Source: Saccharomyces paradoxus (Eukaryota; Ascomycota; Saccharomycetes; Saccharomycetales; Saccharomycetaceae). From it: a stretch of DNA of 64,000 bases. The stretch lies in assembly GCF_002079055.1 (NCBI RefSeq), contig NC_047494.1, positions 1-64,000 on the forward strand. Reading direction: 5' to 3'. The translations under genes were made by a program, and so were the position numbers. Below, piece by piece: positions 50,767 to 60,322 of this stretch. Numbering within the stretch: position 1 is the stretch's first letter; each line of letters opens with the position of its first letter. The notes beneath the pieces were generated by a model. The model searched no databases. It saw nothing but the letters and a program-made list of their open reading frames with translations, and was not told the DNA's origin.

Positions 50767-52890
50767 ATGAAAACCGAAATCACCACTGCGGATTCCCTTC
50801 GTGATCCTCCCTCAAGCGGTCTTAAAGTCGACTCTGAGCTGGCTATCAGAGAGGACATAGACCAATTTCTGCCCTCAGAGGTGTCTTCGTTGGGGTCAGG
50901 TCATCGGAACGATGGTGAGGATTCAGACACTGATAGCGACAACTTTTTACAAGATCCTGAAGACGATGCGGATGAAGAAACCACTGGTAGAGGGACAGTC
51001 GCGACCACTTCCATCCCCGCTGAGTCAAGAGGCCGTCCATCTTCTTGTATCTTCGTGGCAAGTTTGGCTGCGGCCCTATCCGATGATGAATTATGTCTGT
51101 CGGTGACGGAAAATTTCAAAAAATACGGTGATTTGGCTAGAGTTAAAGTTTTGCGTGATAACGCAAATAGACCTTATGCTTTTGTTCAATACAACAACGA
51201 CCATGATGCTAAACACGCCCTGATTCGTGCTCAAGGCACTTTATTAAATGGCAGAAGATTGCGTTGTGAACCCGCAAAAGTGAATAGGACATTGTACTTG
51301 AAAAATCAACAAAGTATTGATTTTAACGAGATCACTCAAATTTGTGAAAAATTTGGTGGTTTGGAACAGATTGTTCCCGATAGAACTGATAATCAATATA
51401 CAAGAAGATATACCTATCCGATATCTTCGGCAAATTCATGGTTCGTTCAATTCATTTACAGAGACGATGCAATCAGAGCTTATGCGAATTTACGAACTGA
51501 TCCAAATTGGATTATCGAATGGGCCCAAAATATAAACGTCCCAAAAAATTATAACCTTTTACACAAGAGCAAATATAAAAGTTCTAAATATCACCAAAAC
51601 AATGATATTACCAATAACGATGGTAGTAATAATAATAATAATAACAATAATAATAATGATAATGGCGAGGATTCAAGGAGGAATGGTAGCATTATAGAAG
51701 AAGAGTGCGAACATGCAAATGGGAGTGATTTAGACGAAAAATTAACGAGTGATGGTATTGATGACGACGAGGATAAAGATTCCGAGATTACCATTGATAA
51801 AAAATCCATTTTCGTAGGTCAGTTAGACAAGGAAACTACTAGAGAGGAATTGAACAGAAGATTTTCCACTCATGGTAAAATCCAAGATATTAACTTAATC
51901 TTCAAACCAACAAACATATTTGCTTTCATTAAATATGAAACTGAAGAAGCCGCTGCTGCTGCTTTGGAAAGTGAAAACCATGCAATATTCTTAAACAAGA
52001 CAATGCACGTTCAATATAAAGAAGTTGGTGGCCGTCACAATAGAAAGTTCTCTGGTAAGAACGGTGGCAGCAACTTTAACCATCATCAATTTTTCAGCAC
52101 CAGATCCGGCAAAACATTTACTGGGCCCGAACTGAACTTAGCACCGCCACCTATCAATATGTACAGGAAAATGAGTGGTGGATCTCAACAGGAAAGCGAA
52201 AATATGATGCCATATATGTCCATGGGGCCCATGCCCATGGGGCCTCCACCAAATGCCGCAAGTCTCAATGATTTTGAGATGTTCCCTCCAAGTTACTCCA
52301 CGTTTATGAAGGGAATGATGCCATTAAGGCGTAAGTCTATGCCCAATTCCTGGTCTTCTCCTTCTTCCAAGAGTGTAAACTCTGAAAATGAAAGTGTTGA
52401 TGGTGGTGATGAGAATTCGGAATTGCCTTCCGAAATTCCTGAATCGTCTGGTAGATACAATGCTGCTAATTCCTTTACCACGTATAATAACTCCTCGGCA
52501 GGAAGCTCTAATAACAACAACATTAAGTCTCAATATAAGAAACGTTATGCAAGGAGGTCAAGTTACGGATACAATGAGGTACCACCAAAACCATACTATT
52601 TCCAGCCTTATTACTATCACCCAATGCAATACCATATGGGCCCCATGGGTCCGTTGCATCCTTCTCAAAGTTCTGCCGGGAATCATCATCCATATATGAT
52701 GGTTTATCCAATGCCACCTCCTCCGCCTTCTGGTTTAGATGGAAATATGATGCCTCCTCCAATAAATGTGGGCCAATCCCATGCCGCTAATCATGGCGGT
52801 ACTCATCATATTCAGGCAAATGAGTTCATGTCAAATGATACTGGTGACATAAATGAGGATAATAAAGCTTCTTATAATTTAGACTACTAA
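50767..52890 (+). CDS. RIM4: Meiotic RNA-binding translational repressor Rim4
   Basis: The 707-residue protein is Rim4, an early meiotic RNA-binding protein that forms amyloid-like assemblies, holds back translation of CLB3 and other mid-meiotic mRNAs, and is needed for IME2 expression. RRM1 is about 96-172 (SCIFVASLA, RPYAFVQYNN). A middle divergent RRM-like region lies at about 175-255, and RRM2 at about 343-418 (SIFVGQL, IFAFIKYET). An Asn tract lies at about 288-297. The C-terminal 270 residues are Asn/Ser/Pro/Met/Tyr-rich low complexity (PPPINMYRK, PYYFQPYYYHPMQYHMGP), the prion-like region. It is a few residues shorter than the reference (713), from repeat differences. Confidence 0.95.
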   Translation: MKTEITTADSLRDPPSSGLKVDSELAIREDIDQFLPSEVSSLGSGHRNDGEDSDTDSDNFLQDPEDDADEETTGRGTVATTSIPAESRGRPSSCIFVASLAAALSDDELCLSVTENFKKYGDLARVKVLRDNANRPYAFVQYNNDHDAKHALIRAQGTLLNGRRLRCEPAKVNRTLYLKNQQSIDFNEITQICEKFGGLEQIVPDRTDNQYTRRYTYPISSANSWFVQFIYRDDAIRAYANLRTDPNWIIEWAQNINVPKNYNLLHKSKYKSSKYHQNNDITNNDGSNNNNNNNNNNDNGEDSRRNGSIIEEECEHANGSDLDEKLTSDGIDDDEDKDSEITIDKKSIFVGQLDKETTREELNRRFSTHGKIQDINLIFKPTNIFAFIKYETEEAAAAALESENHAIFLNKTMHVQYKEVGGRHNRKFSGKNGGSNFNHHQFFSTRSGKTFTGPELNLAPPPINMYRKMSGGSQQESENMMPYMSMGPMPMGPPPNAASLNDFEMFPPSYSTFMKGMMPLRRKSMPNSWSSPSSKSVNSENESVDGGDENSELPSEIPESSGRYNAANSFTTYNNSSAGSSNNNNIKSQYKKRYARRSSYGYNEVPPKPYYFQPYYYHPMQYHMGPMGPLHPSQSSAGNHHPYMMVYPMPPPPPSGLDGNMMPPPINVGQSHAANHGGTHHIQANEFMSNDTGDINEDNKASYNLDY

Positions 52891-53207
52891 AATGAATGGT
52901 GGGGAAAAGCTGCAAAAGATGAGTGTAATTCAGCGGTGATGTTAACTATAAAAGTGCACTTTCATTTTCTTTTTCCTTTCCTTAATTTTTATTTCGGATC
53001 TATTTCTACTTAGTTGTGTTTTTATCTTTCCTTCTCCCCTTTCGTCTCCTAATCTAACAACACATATTATTATCGGGTTTTGTTTACAAGCCACTCGAAA
53101 TGTTTTTGCCTTTTATATATTCTTCTCTGTTTCTATTCTTATATATACATTTATCTTAATTTTTTGGTAGATTTTTTTTTACTTATATTTGGTTACTGTA
53201 GAGAGCC
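52891..53207. other. Convergent 3' regions RIM4/NPR3
   Basis: The 317 T-rich bases between convergent stops should hold both polyadenylation regions. No gene. Confidence 0.6.
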
Positions 53208-56200
53208 TTACCAATGGTGTATCTCGATTAAATATTTATCTAGAGCATTGAGCAATCTCTTTAAGTCATGCCTACTGATTTCCTCCTTAATGATAACTAG
53301 CTCCATGGGAACCTTCCCATTGAAATACTTGAGTAACTTGTTAAAAAGAATCTGGATATCTGAAGGCTGACCATAAATACATCTGTAGAGCCACCTTTTT
53401 TCAATGGCGGTGGCTCTTTCAGGTTCCAAAATTATAGTATAGTCATGTTGCATCTCCGGATCATCGTATTCGAAGTGTAGTATTTCCTCTTCATCGGCAA
53501 TAGCTATTTCATTATCATTACGATCGTCAGCACGACTATCATTTTCGTTATCATTTTCGTTCACATCTTTGTTGTTGTTGTCGTTGGACTGCCTGCCTTC
53601 TTTCTTCCCCAAACACGCTTCGTTGGCGTTTGCATCTCTATTTTGCCCATCTTCGTCATCCAATTTTTTATCTGTCTTTTTGTAGTCCATGCTAGGCCTT
53701 CCAGCAGTATTAGCCTTACGGAATCCCTCCTTCTCTAGGTCCTCATCCACTGCCATTTTTATATGTTTGTCCACTCGAATATGTACGAAAGTTAGTAACT
53801 GCGTTACATATCCGTACCGTATCAACCACGCCAACGCGTTAAGATAAACTGGTTTATGCTCCCTTGATGGAATTATGTTACTGTATGCCTGAGGTTTATC
53901 CGCAGATAACAAACTCAAAAAAATGGGTAAAGTGGGCAATGATGGGAATTTGGATCTGAACAATATTGAATTTTGATAAATTAGCGGTATCCTGTCACCT
54001 TGGTCCTTGTTATCTCCACAATTCTCCATTGTTTTCACGTTTGCATCATTCTGTGAAGTACTTTTAAAATCGTCTATTGTATAACCTTGAATAGGAGCCA
54101 ATGGCGAAACAAAATACGTGTATTTGGAGCTTAGTGGGATCACTATTCTTGCATGTCTCCAATACATTAAATGCAATGCGCAAGAGCGAAGAATGCTAGA
54201 TTCCAATGAGTTTGTCTCTGAAGTAAGGACGTCCTGTGAAGAAGGGTTATCTAATAACTCACTTATCAGATAGCGATACGACCTTAGCGGGATATTTGGC
54301 TGGATATTTCTCACTAAATGTTTCAATATGAGAGTACCAATATCGTCCTGGTATGAAAAGGTTTCGAGGGAGCTAATAATATTATTTGGCTCGTCTAACA
54401 ATAACAGAGCGTAGTTCAAAAGATCATCATTATCGTCACAGTAGTAATTGCTTTCATTCTCATCCCCGTCATCAACATTTGCCGCTCCACAGTGACCAGT
54501 GCTATTAATATTATTGCCGAACCTGTATATATTGTTGTTAGTATCACTGAGCTGAGCCTGATTATTTTGACGATTTTGACCTTCAATTCTCAACGATGAT
54601 TTTTCTAGAAATTTCATGTTCAAAATGGATGTCAAATATGAGCCCTTTAACACAGGTTGTAGTTTAAAGTTTGGCATTTTTTCAAACTCGTTCTGGATCG
54701 GAATTTGCAAGGAAATTACTTTATCGTCATTGATTTCAAGACATGCGATTTCATTTCGTTGGATTTTATCAACACATTCTGTCAGCGCTCTAGCCAACGA
54801 AGATTTGGATAAAATTCTTTGATACAAGTACTTCCCCTTATTTCCCGCACCTCTTATGGATCGGTATGTTTTCGAATGTTTCAGTACTCGTTCTTTTTCC
54901 TTCAAAATTATATGGCATTCGCTAGAAATATATGAAGTTTTTGACTGCACATATCTTAACAATAACGATAATCTTGTAACAACAAACTGATACATATCAT
55001 CAATCCTTTTGTTATATTCAATTAAATGCGGATTCATAACAAAGCATACATGAAACATGTTCATATTTTTGCCCAAGTCTTCCTTTTCTCTCTCAAACTC
55101 GGTTCCATTGATGTCAGTATTTATCCTCAAATTCGGCGTATCAGTATAAGTTTCATGACCAGCATTATTATCGTAACCAGTCTCAGCTTCACCACTATTA
55201 ACTTTCTTCAAAGTGTTCTCACTTAGTGAAGAAATCTTGGAAGCAACAGATTTCTTTCTACTAATGTTTGTTGTGGTGCTCGAAGATCTTTTAGAACGGG
55301 TTTTATTTTTATGCTTGGATTTTCTCCATCTTCCTTGAGAATCTACATGGATCGGCAAGCCTAGGAAGCAAAAATTATCCACCGTGAATTCGAATCTAGT
55401 ATTGCACATTTCCCTCTCAGGACTACAAAATTCTGCAACAAAATCATTATCAAATTCTAAAATTTTATTTATATCTTGGAAGTTTTCCTCTTCAAAAAAT
55501 ATTTCATTCATAGAAATTTTACCATCTTGCAACATTGCTGAAACCTCTATGTCTTCTTCAACATCGTATTGTGTATGGGAATTTCGTTGGCTGTTCGCGG
55601 CAGCTTTATGATAATGATGATAACGATGGTGATAATGGTGTGGTGACTGACCAGGAGTATCATTGAGGCTATTATTACGAAAATCTTGGTTATGCTCTCC
55701 CGTGCTAGAAACAGATTTTTTGGAGGAAACTGAACAACTCCCCGTAAAATCATTTCCATCAGTCTCGTTAGATATATTTTTTAACAGCTTATTACCTTTG
55801 TTGGTGCTCTGTGATGGTTTGGATTTGAGTTTTCTTATTGGAGAATGCGTCTTGGAATCAGCGCTCTTCTTGGTACTCAGCTTATGGAAAAAATTCTGAG
55901 ATCTCTTGGAAGTAGTCTTTGATTTATTGTTCGTTGCGGAATCTAGGTATGATTCCGCTACTGAGATGCTATCGTTTTCCCTCGTCATCTGTGGAGAAGT
56001 CGGAGACATTGAATCGATAGATTGAAAACTCGAATTAGTCCTTGATAAGCCATCTTGTAGAGGGGAGGATGAGGATGAACTTGAAGGAGAAGAAGATAAA
56101 GAAGGCGACGATAAGGAAGAAGATATGGAAAACGAATCGCTTGAAATATCTAAGTAGTCCGTAGATAATTCGCTATCACTTAATCCTGATGATGATGTCT

Positions 56201-56648
56201 CAGATTCGGGTTCTGGGTATTGGAAAGTCCGAGGGTTGTTCTCGATATCGGTTTCTCTATAACTTACGCCATTACTAACCGTAGGAATTGAGCTTTGTGA
56301 TCCTACAGTATTAGCATGTGATCTAGTTGAAGGTAATATCCCACTATTAGTATTAGCATTTGTCATAGACGGCGTAATAGCGGTATTACAATTTTTTACT
56401 GAGTCATTCAGGGCAATTTGAGAAGCTGTTTTCGCAGAGCCAGAATGAAACAGGTTGTCTTCTTTTTTTGTATTTGTGTTTTTTTCCAATGTTGCATGGT
56501 TTCCATAGAGGTGCTGGTGCTTCGTTGGATTATTTGTTAGAAATGCCGTATTGGAGGGTGGATAGTGATAAACTATTTGTGGCCCCGAATGCGTTGAAAT
56601 GACGAGGTGAACACCTAGTAGACATGAATTGGGCAAGCATTCATCCAT
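53208..56648 (-). CDS. NPR3: SEACIT/GATOR1 subunit Npr3
   Basis: The 1146-residue protein is Npr3 (Rmd11), the NPRL3 subunit of the SEACIT complex (Npr2, Npr3, Iml1), which inhibits TORC1 when nitrogen or amino acids are short. The N-terminus opens with the conserved longin-type strand LLGVHLVISTHSGPQIVYHYPP (about 9-30). It is then interrupted by a very long Ser/Asn-rich insert (about 35-400) with a SSSLSSPSLSSSPSSSSSSS block. NMFHVCFVMNP (about 534-544) resumes the fold. The C-terminal winged-helix region includes LNALAWLIRYGYVTQLLTFV and WLYRCIYGQPSDIQILFNKL. Length equals the reference exactly. The meiotic-division phenotype of mutants explains its alias. Confidence 0.95.
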   Translation of the reverse strand: MDECLPNSCLLGVHLVISTHSGPQIVYHYPPSNTAFLTNNPTKHQHLYGNHATLEKNTNTKKEDNLFHSGSAKTASQIALNDSVKNCNTAITPSMTNANTNSGILPSTRSHANTVGSQSSIPTVSNGVSYRETDIENNPRTFQYPEPESETSSSGLSDSELSTDYLDISSDSFSISSSLSSPSLSSSPSSSSSSSPLQDGLSRTNSSFQSIDSMSPTSPQMTRENDSISVAESYLDSATNNKSKTTSKRSQNFFHKLSTKKSADSKTHSPIRKLKSKPSQSTNKGNKLLKNISNETDGNDFTGSCSVSSKKSVSSTGEHNQDFRNNSLNDTPGQSPHHYHHRYHHYHKAAANSQRNSHTQYDVEEDIEVSAMLQDGKISMNEIFFEEENFQDINKILEFDNDFVAEFCSPEREMCNTRFEFTVDNFCFLGLPIHVDSQGRWRKSKHKNKTRSKRSSSTTTNISRKKSVASKISSLSENTLKKVNSGEAETGYDNNAGHETYTDTPNLRINTDINGTEFEREKEDLGKNMNMFHVCFVMNPHLIEYNKRIDDMYQFVVTRLSLLLRYVQSKTSYISSECHIILKEKERVLKHSKTYRSIRGAGNKGKYLYQRILSKSSLARALTECVDKIQRNEIACLEINDDKVISLQIPIQNEFEKMPNFKLQPVLKGSYLTSILNMKFLEKSSLRIEGQNRQNNQAQLSDTNNNIYRFGNNINSTGHCGAANVDDGDENESNYYCDDNDDLLNYALLLLDEPNNIISSLETFSYQDDIGTLILKHLVRNIQPNIPLRSYRYLISELLDNPSSQDVLTSETNSLESSILRSCALHLMYWRHARIVIPLSSKYTYFVSPLAPIQGYTIDDFKSTSQNDANVKTMENCGDNKDQGDRIPLIYQNSILFRSKFPSLPTLPIFLSLLSADKPQAYSNIIPSREHKPVYLNALAWLIRYGYVTQLLTFVHIRVDKHIKMAVDEDLEKEGFRKANTAGRPSMDYKKTDKKLDDEDGQNRDANANEACLGKKEGRQSNDNNNKDVNENDNENDSRADDRNDNEIAIADEEEILHFEYDDPEMQHDYTIILEPERATAIEKRWLYRCIYGQPSDIQILFNKLLKYFNGKVPMELVIIKEEISRHDLKRLLNALDKYLIEIHHW

Positions 56649-57039
56649 TAAAGCTTAGTAAGTACCTCCAAAAATGGCTTTGTTTGCTTTCTTTTGAATT
56701 TCCTTCAGGTATCTATGGCTTATCTATGTTAGATGTTATTTTAATTTATGACGAGCGAAAAATCTGGGTAAGGTAAGTAATCTTTATTTAATGTATAGTA
56801 TTCTTCATTCAAATACTCATATGTAAAATTATATGCCATCTTAGTATAGTGGTTAGTACACATCGTTGTGGCCGATGAAACCCTGGTTCGATTCTAGGAG
56901 ATGGCATTTATTTTTGAAAAATTATTTTTAATTCTTAAAAATCTTATTTAGTATCAATAAATTCAATTTAATATTTAGATAAAGCTCGCTTTCAGTTCTT
57001 GATATTTTTGTTCTATAATGCAACTCCTCCTTCTACTAT
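56649..57039. other. NPR3 promoter and tRNA-His interval
   Basis: Apart from the tRNA-His gene, the 391 bases are AT-rich spacer with the NPR3 promoter on the left and the SPO11 3' region on the right. No mobile-element remnants were noticed. Confidence 0.6.
56835..56906 (+). tRNA. tH(GUG)H: tRNA-His (GUG)
   Basis: The 72-base gene forms a full cloverleaf: acceptor arms GCCATCT (56835-56841) and AGATGGC (56899-56905) with discriminator A. The anticodon loop TTGTGGC has anticodon GTG, and the T loop GGTTCGATTC forms the B box (about 56885-56895). The A box overlaps TAGTATAGTGGTTA. No intron. A T-run (TTTATTTTT) follows as Pol III terminator. The mature G-1 of tRNA-His is not encoded, as usual. 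No Ty or LTR is present within several hundred bases, which is atypical for a yeast tRNA gene. Confidence 0.98.
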
Positions 57040-58236
57040 TCACTGAGATTGAAAAATGCTAGCGTCGATTTCGTTCATTTCAGCTTTCTTTTGAAAAAAA
57101 ATCTCTCGCTGACATTCCATAATAAAGTTTTTTAAAGGCGATGTTGCAACATTCTCGCTGTTAGCAGTCAGAGAAACTATCAAATTCTTGGCTAATGAGT
57201 AGTCCCGCTGATTCAAACCCAATAATTGGATGGCTTTGTTATGCACTCCATTATTTTGTGCTAAGACTTGGGTAATATGAATGCCTTTATAATTGGCCAT
57301 CGTGCAATTATACACGCTGTTTGCGCTCGAATGAACATAATTTAGAGCTATACTAATCCCATAAGGGTCAGCATCGGTGAATATAGAGCAGCTCGAGATT
57401 GAATTAGAGCAATTTTGTTCTAGTTTCTTTAGGAATAACCTTGTCAAGAAATCAGGAAAACCCTTACCGGTAATTAGCATGGTATTTGTATTCAACTTTT
57501 GATAATTATTTACTAATTTTGTGAAGACGGCCTCTTTTTCCACTATTACAAGATTACACATGCTTGTTGTCCCTAACTTGATGATTGCATCATCTTGGAA
57601 AAAGGGAATTAGACAGGGCTTACCAGGGAAAACCGTTTGTTTTTGCAACTTGGATTCATTCTCCCCTGTCAAGATATTGTCATAAATGTCGATTGGGAAA
57701 GGCGAATAAACTAATCCCTTTTGAGCTGGTATAATATTTAAGGATTTTCTTGGAGAAAGCTTGAAATTAAATCGTATAACATCTAGCCATTGAACAACAT
57801 TTGCCTGTCTCTGGAACAACTCTACGTTGGAATAGAAGATGTCCCTCACTGTAGTATTTTTGCCTAGCGGTAGTTTTTCCATAACGATTTTCAATAAGTT
57901 CAAAAGGATTGAGAATCTTTTCAACTTGAACTGGTGAGTGTATAGATGTGGGCCATTCAAAGGGAAGTCAAGTGTTGTATATATATCAGAATTGTTAACA
58001 TCACCTTTTTTTTTTTTGTTTTGGAAGACAATTGAAATTGGCTGCTGATGTTGCTCTAATGAATTAGCCGCCAATGACAGGAAATGCTTAATATGAGCCA
58101 AAACATCCGCGTCTGAACTAGCAGTTCCATTTGAGTGATCATTAGGGTTTAAATGAATGGACCGTCTTTTAGAAGAGAGTGCTTTGACCAGTTCCTGCCT
58201 TGTTCTATATTTTTTCCTTAATCCTTCCAGAGCCAT
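57040..58236 (-). CDS. SPO11: Meiotic double-strand-break protein Spo11
   Basis: The 398-residue protein is Spo11, the topoisomerase VI A-like transesterase that makes meiotic DNA double-strand breaks. The catalytic tyrosine is Tyr135 in RDIFYSNVELF. The Toprim metal ligands are Glu233 (IVEKEAVF) and Asp288/Asp290 (FTDADPYG); all are present at the same numbers as in the reference enzyme. The start is the ATG at 58236 (MALEGLRKKY), giving the reference length; the open frame runs 16 codons further without homology. It differs from the remembered S. cerevisiae sequence at roughly one residue in ten, mostly at surface positions. A TAGCCAC element like the RIM4 URS1 arm lies at 58291-58302. Confidence 0.97.
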   Translation of the reverse strand: MALEGLRKKYRTRQELVKALSSKRRSIHLNPNDHSNGTASSDADVLAHIKHFLSLAANSLEQHQQPISIVFQNKKKKGDVNNSDIYTTLDFPLNGPHLYTHQFKLKRFSILLNLLKIVMEKLPLGKNTTVRDIFYSNVELFQRQANVVQWLDVIRFNFKLSPRKSLNIIPAQKGLVYSPFPIDIYDNILTGENESKLQKQTVFPGKPCLIPFFQDDAIIKLGTTSMCNLVIVEKEAVFTKLVNNYQKLNTNTMLITGKGFPDFLTRLFLKKLEQNCSNSISSCSIFTDADPYGISIALNYVHSSANSVYNCTMANYKGIHITQVLAQNNGVHNKAIQLLGLNQRDYSLAKNLIVSLTANSENVATSPLKNFIMECQREIFFQKKAEMNEIDASIFQSQ

Positions 58237-58541
58237 TGAGGAGCTAAACTTAATATCTCTATTAAAAGCTTGAAAGTAAAACAAATACGTGTGGCTAATT
58301 AAGTCCGGACTAGTTGAGTATAATCGCTGAAAGTAATATGATTATTCCTTGGTAGCGGGTTTTTTTTTGATGTTGTTCCTTTTAAAATTTTAGTTTTAGT
58401 TATCAATTCCTATGCTGGAGAAAGCTAACGGATCGCTTCTCAAAATAATTAATAACATGAAACATTAAAAAATTGCAGTAGATAACAAAGAGAGATAATA
58501 AATAAATATAAAAATCACGTCGACTATGCTAGAAATATAAA
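58237..58541. other. SPO11 promoter / AIM17 3' region
   Basis: The 305 AT-rich bases include GTGGCTAATTAA at 58291-58302, matching the right arm of the RIM4 URS1 palindrome. No gene. Confidence 0.6.
58291..58302 (-). promoter_or_regulatory. Degenerate URS1-like element upstream of SPO11
   Basis: On the SPO11 strand it reads TTAATTAGCCAC, sharing TTAGCCAC with the degenerate arm of the RIM4 palindrome and TAGCC with URS1. It lies about 55-66 bases before the ATG. SPO11 is an early meiotic gene under Ume6 control, but the match is partial. Confidence 0.4.
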
Positions 58542-59939
58542 TTATTTGTCATTAGGAAACTTCTCTTCTAAGAATTTCAACTTACTCTTGAAAGTGTCAG
58601 AATCGAAATAGCAACCCTTTAACCATTGTTGATTTGAGCTTGTTAAAGAGTTGGCATGCAAAATTCTCCTGTTGTTAAAGATAACACAGCAGTTTTCCGG
58701 CAACTGCAATCTGAATTGATTGCTGAAGTCATTAATATGACTCTCGAACAGATTCAACCCTCTAATGAACGACTTAAACAAAAATCTCTCTGTTAGTTTA
58801 GCTGGCGTTGTAATTAAATTCAAGTCCGGATTGTTATTAAGATCTGAGGGCTTATCATAAATTCCGAAAGTGAAAGGTGCCTGATATGGGGGGGAGTAGT
58901 TGATGCATTTGATCAAGGCCTCATAATTACCTAGCAGAGTATTGTCTTCGTTAATGTCGTGATGCTCGATCAAAGGTTTGGATTGGTAGTACCTCTTATC
59001 ACCGTTTTCATAAATATAATTTACAGGAACGATTTGTAAAGCTTCATAAGCTTCAAAATCCGATTCTCTAACATTACGCGTAGCATAAAATGCGTCCACA
59101 AAATAATTCATGGGTCTAGTATTGGGATCTTCCCCTTTCGCAGCAGGCAAAGATTGTAGAATTTGAAAACCTGGTACATTTTCCAAAAACGGTAAATCCG
59201 TATGCAATGGTAAGTCTTTATTGGCGTAATGGGCATTGACACTTGTTGCCTGCGATGCATTCACATCAAATGTTCCTTCGCCATGTACGGTCGATCTTAT
59301 GGGTCCGATCCTCTCACAGATCTTTTGTATGGTAAGGCCTTCAGAGGGGGATGAAGGAGTACCGGAAATGAAGGCGATACCGAATTTTTGTAGGTTGACC
59401 ATCACTTGGAAAAGTTTGGAGTCATCCTTAGGGTCAATGAACTCGTTGTAGTTCACGGAGAGCAAGTCCTTGATGTTATTTTTCAGGATGTGCTTGTTCC
59501 ACAACTGGGGTTTATATCTAGATTCCTGCTTTCTTGTTGCTGGTGAAACAAAACTGGAACCCTTATAGTCGACAAGGAATTGTAAAGGGAACCGGTGATG
59601 ACCGCCATCTTTCCATTTCACCTCTAAAGATTTCCCGTCCTCAGAGATTTGAATGTCCTGAGGAGCGGTCATTTTCTCGTTATGATATAGTTCTCCCGTG
59701 GTTACCAGATTGGCACTTTGGGACGCATCTCTAAGGAAAACATTGTTGAAGCAAACGGAAACCGGTTTGCTGGACTCCTCCATGGAGAAGGTAATTGTCG
59801 TAGAGTCTCTATTAAAGTACGTCTTGATGATATGCCCCCGATTCGCAGCTGCAGCCGCAGCCGCAGATGTGTACATCCTTGGTGTAGTGGTTAGTCTGGC
59901 GAGGATTCGAGACCCTCTGCCTAAATTTGATCTTAACAT
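58542..59939 (-). CDS. AIM17: Mitochondrial 2-oxoglutarate dioxygenase-like protein Aim17
   Basis: The 465-residue protein is Aim17 (Fmp12), a mitochondrial protein of the gamma-butyrobetaine hydroxylase/TauD family. A basic, Ala-rich presequence (MLRSNLGRGSRILARLTT...) is followed by a DUF971-type N-terminal domain (about 35-130) with VKWKDGGHHRFPLQFL. The Fe(II)/2-oxoglutarate domain carries PLHTDLPF (His-x-Asp, about 245-252) and the distal histidine in RRILHANS (about 424-431). All three iron ligands are visible. The substrate is not established; yeast lacks known carnitine synthesis. The poly-Ala stretch at about 25-32 is a GCx repeat. Length equals the reference. Confidence 0.94.
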   Translation of the reverse strand: MLRSNLGRGSRILARLTTTPRMYTSAAAAAAANRGHIIKTYFNRDSTTITFSMEESSKPVSVCFNNVFLRDASQSANLVTTGELYHNEKMTAPQDIQISEDGKSLEVKWKDGGHHRFPLQFLVDYKGSSFVSPATRKQESRYKPQLWNKHILKNNIKDLLSVNYNEFIDPKDDSKLFQVMVNLQKFGIAFISGTPSSPSEGLTIQKICERIGPIRSTVHGEGTFDVNASQATSVNAHYANKDLPLHTDLPFLENVPGFQILQSLPAAKGEDPNTRPMNYFVDAFYATRNVRESDFEAYEALQIVPVNYIYENGDKRYYQSKPLIEHHDINEDNTLLGNYEALIKCINYSPPYQAPFTFGIYDKPSDLNNNPDLNLITTPAKLTERFLFKSFIRGLNLFESHINDFSNQFRLQLPENCCVIFNNRRILHANSLTSSNQQWLKGCYFDSDTFKSKLKFLEEKFPNDK

Positions 59940-60322
59940 TTTGTATTGATAAATGGTTTCTAATAGTTATTTTTTCTTTTAACGTGAAATATGTTCCTGG
60001 CAAGTTGTGAAGTGTCACCCCTGATCTTTGGATCTAAAAGGGCTTCTCCTTATATAGATAGCACTTTTCCTCGAGGATTAACCCCGGAAATGTATTCCCG
60101 ACCCCCTTACGGCTGCGCAAAGTTCCTTACTGAGCCATCCAAAGGTAAAGGGAAGGGTCCGATGATAATGGTAGTTCGAAGGAGGAGAGGGGAAGCGGGG
60201 CTGGTACGATGTTACGATTATGATTATTATTATGATTATGATTATGGATGTTACATAAACTATATTATTCCGTATAATATTATTACTAGTGGTAATGCAT
60301 GAAAGGCCTTGGTCTGTCTTGA
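59940..60322. other. AIM17 promoter / OPI1 3' region
   Basis: The 383 bases include a TTATGATTA simple repeat at 60214-60248 and a TATATAG near 60053. No gene is supported; frames on both strands here are shadows of low-complexity DNA. Confidence 0.6.
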
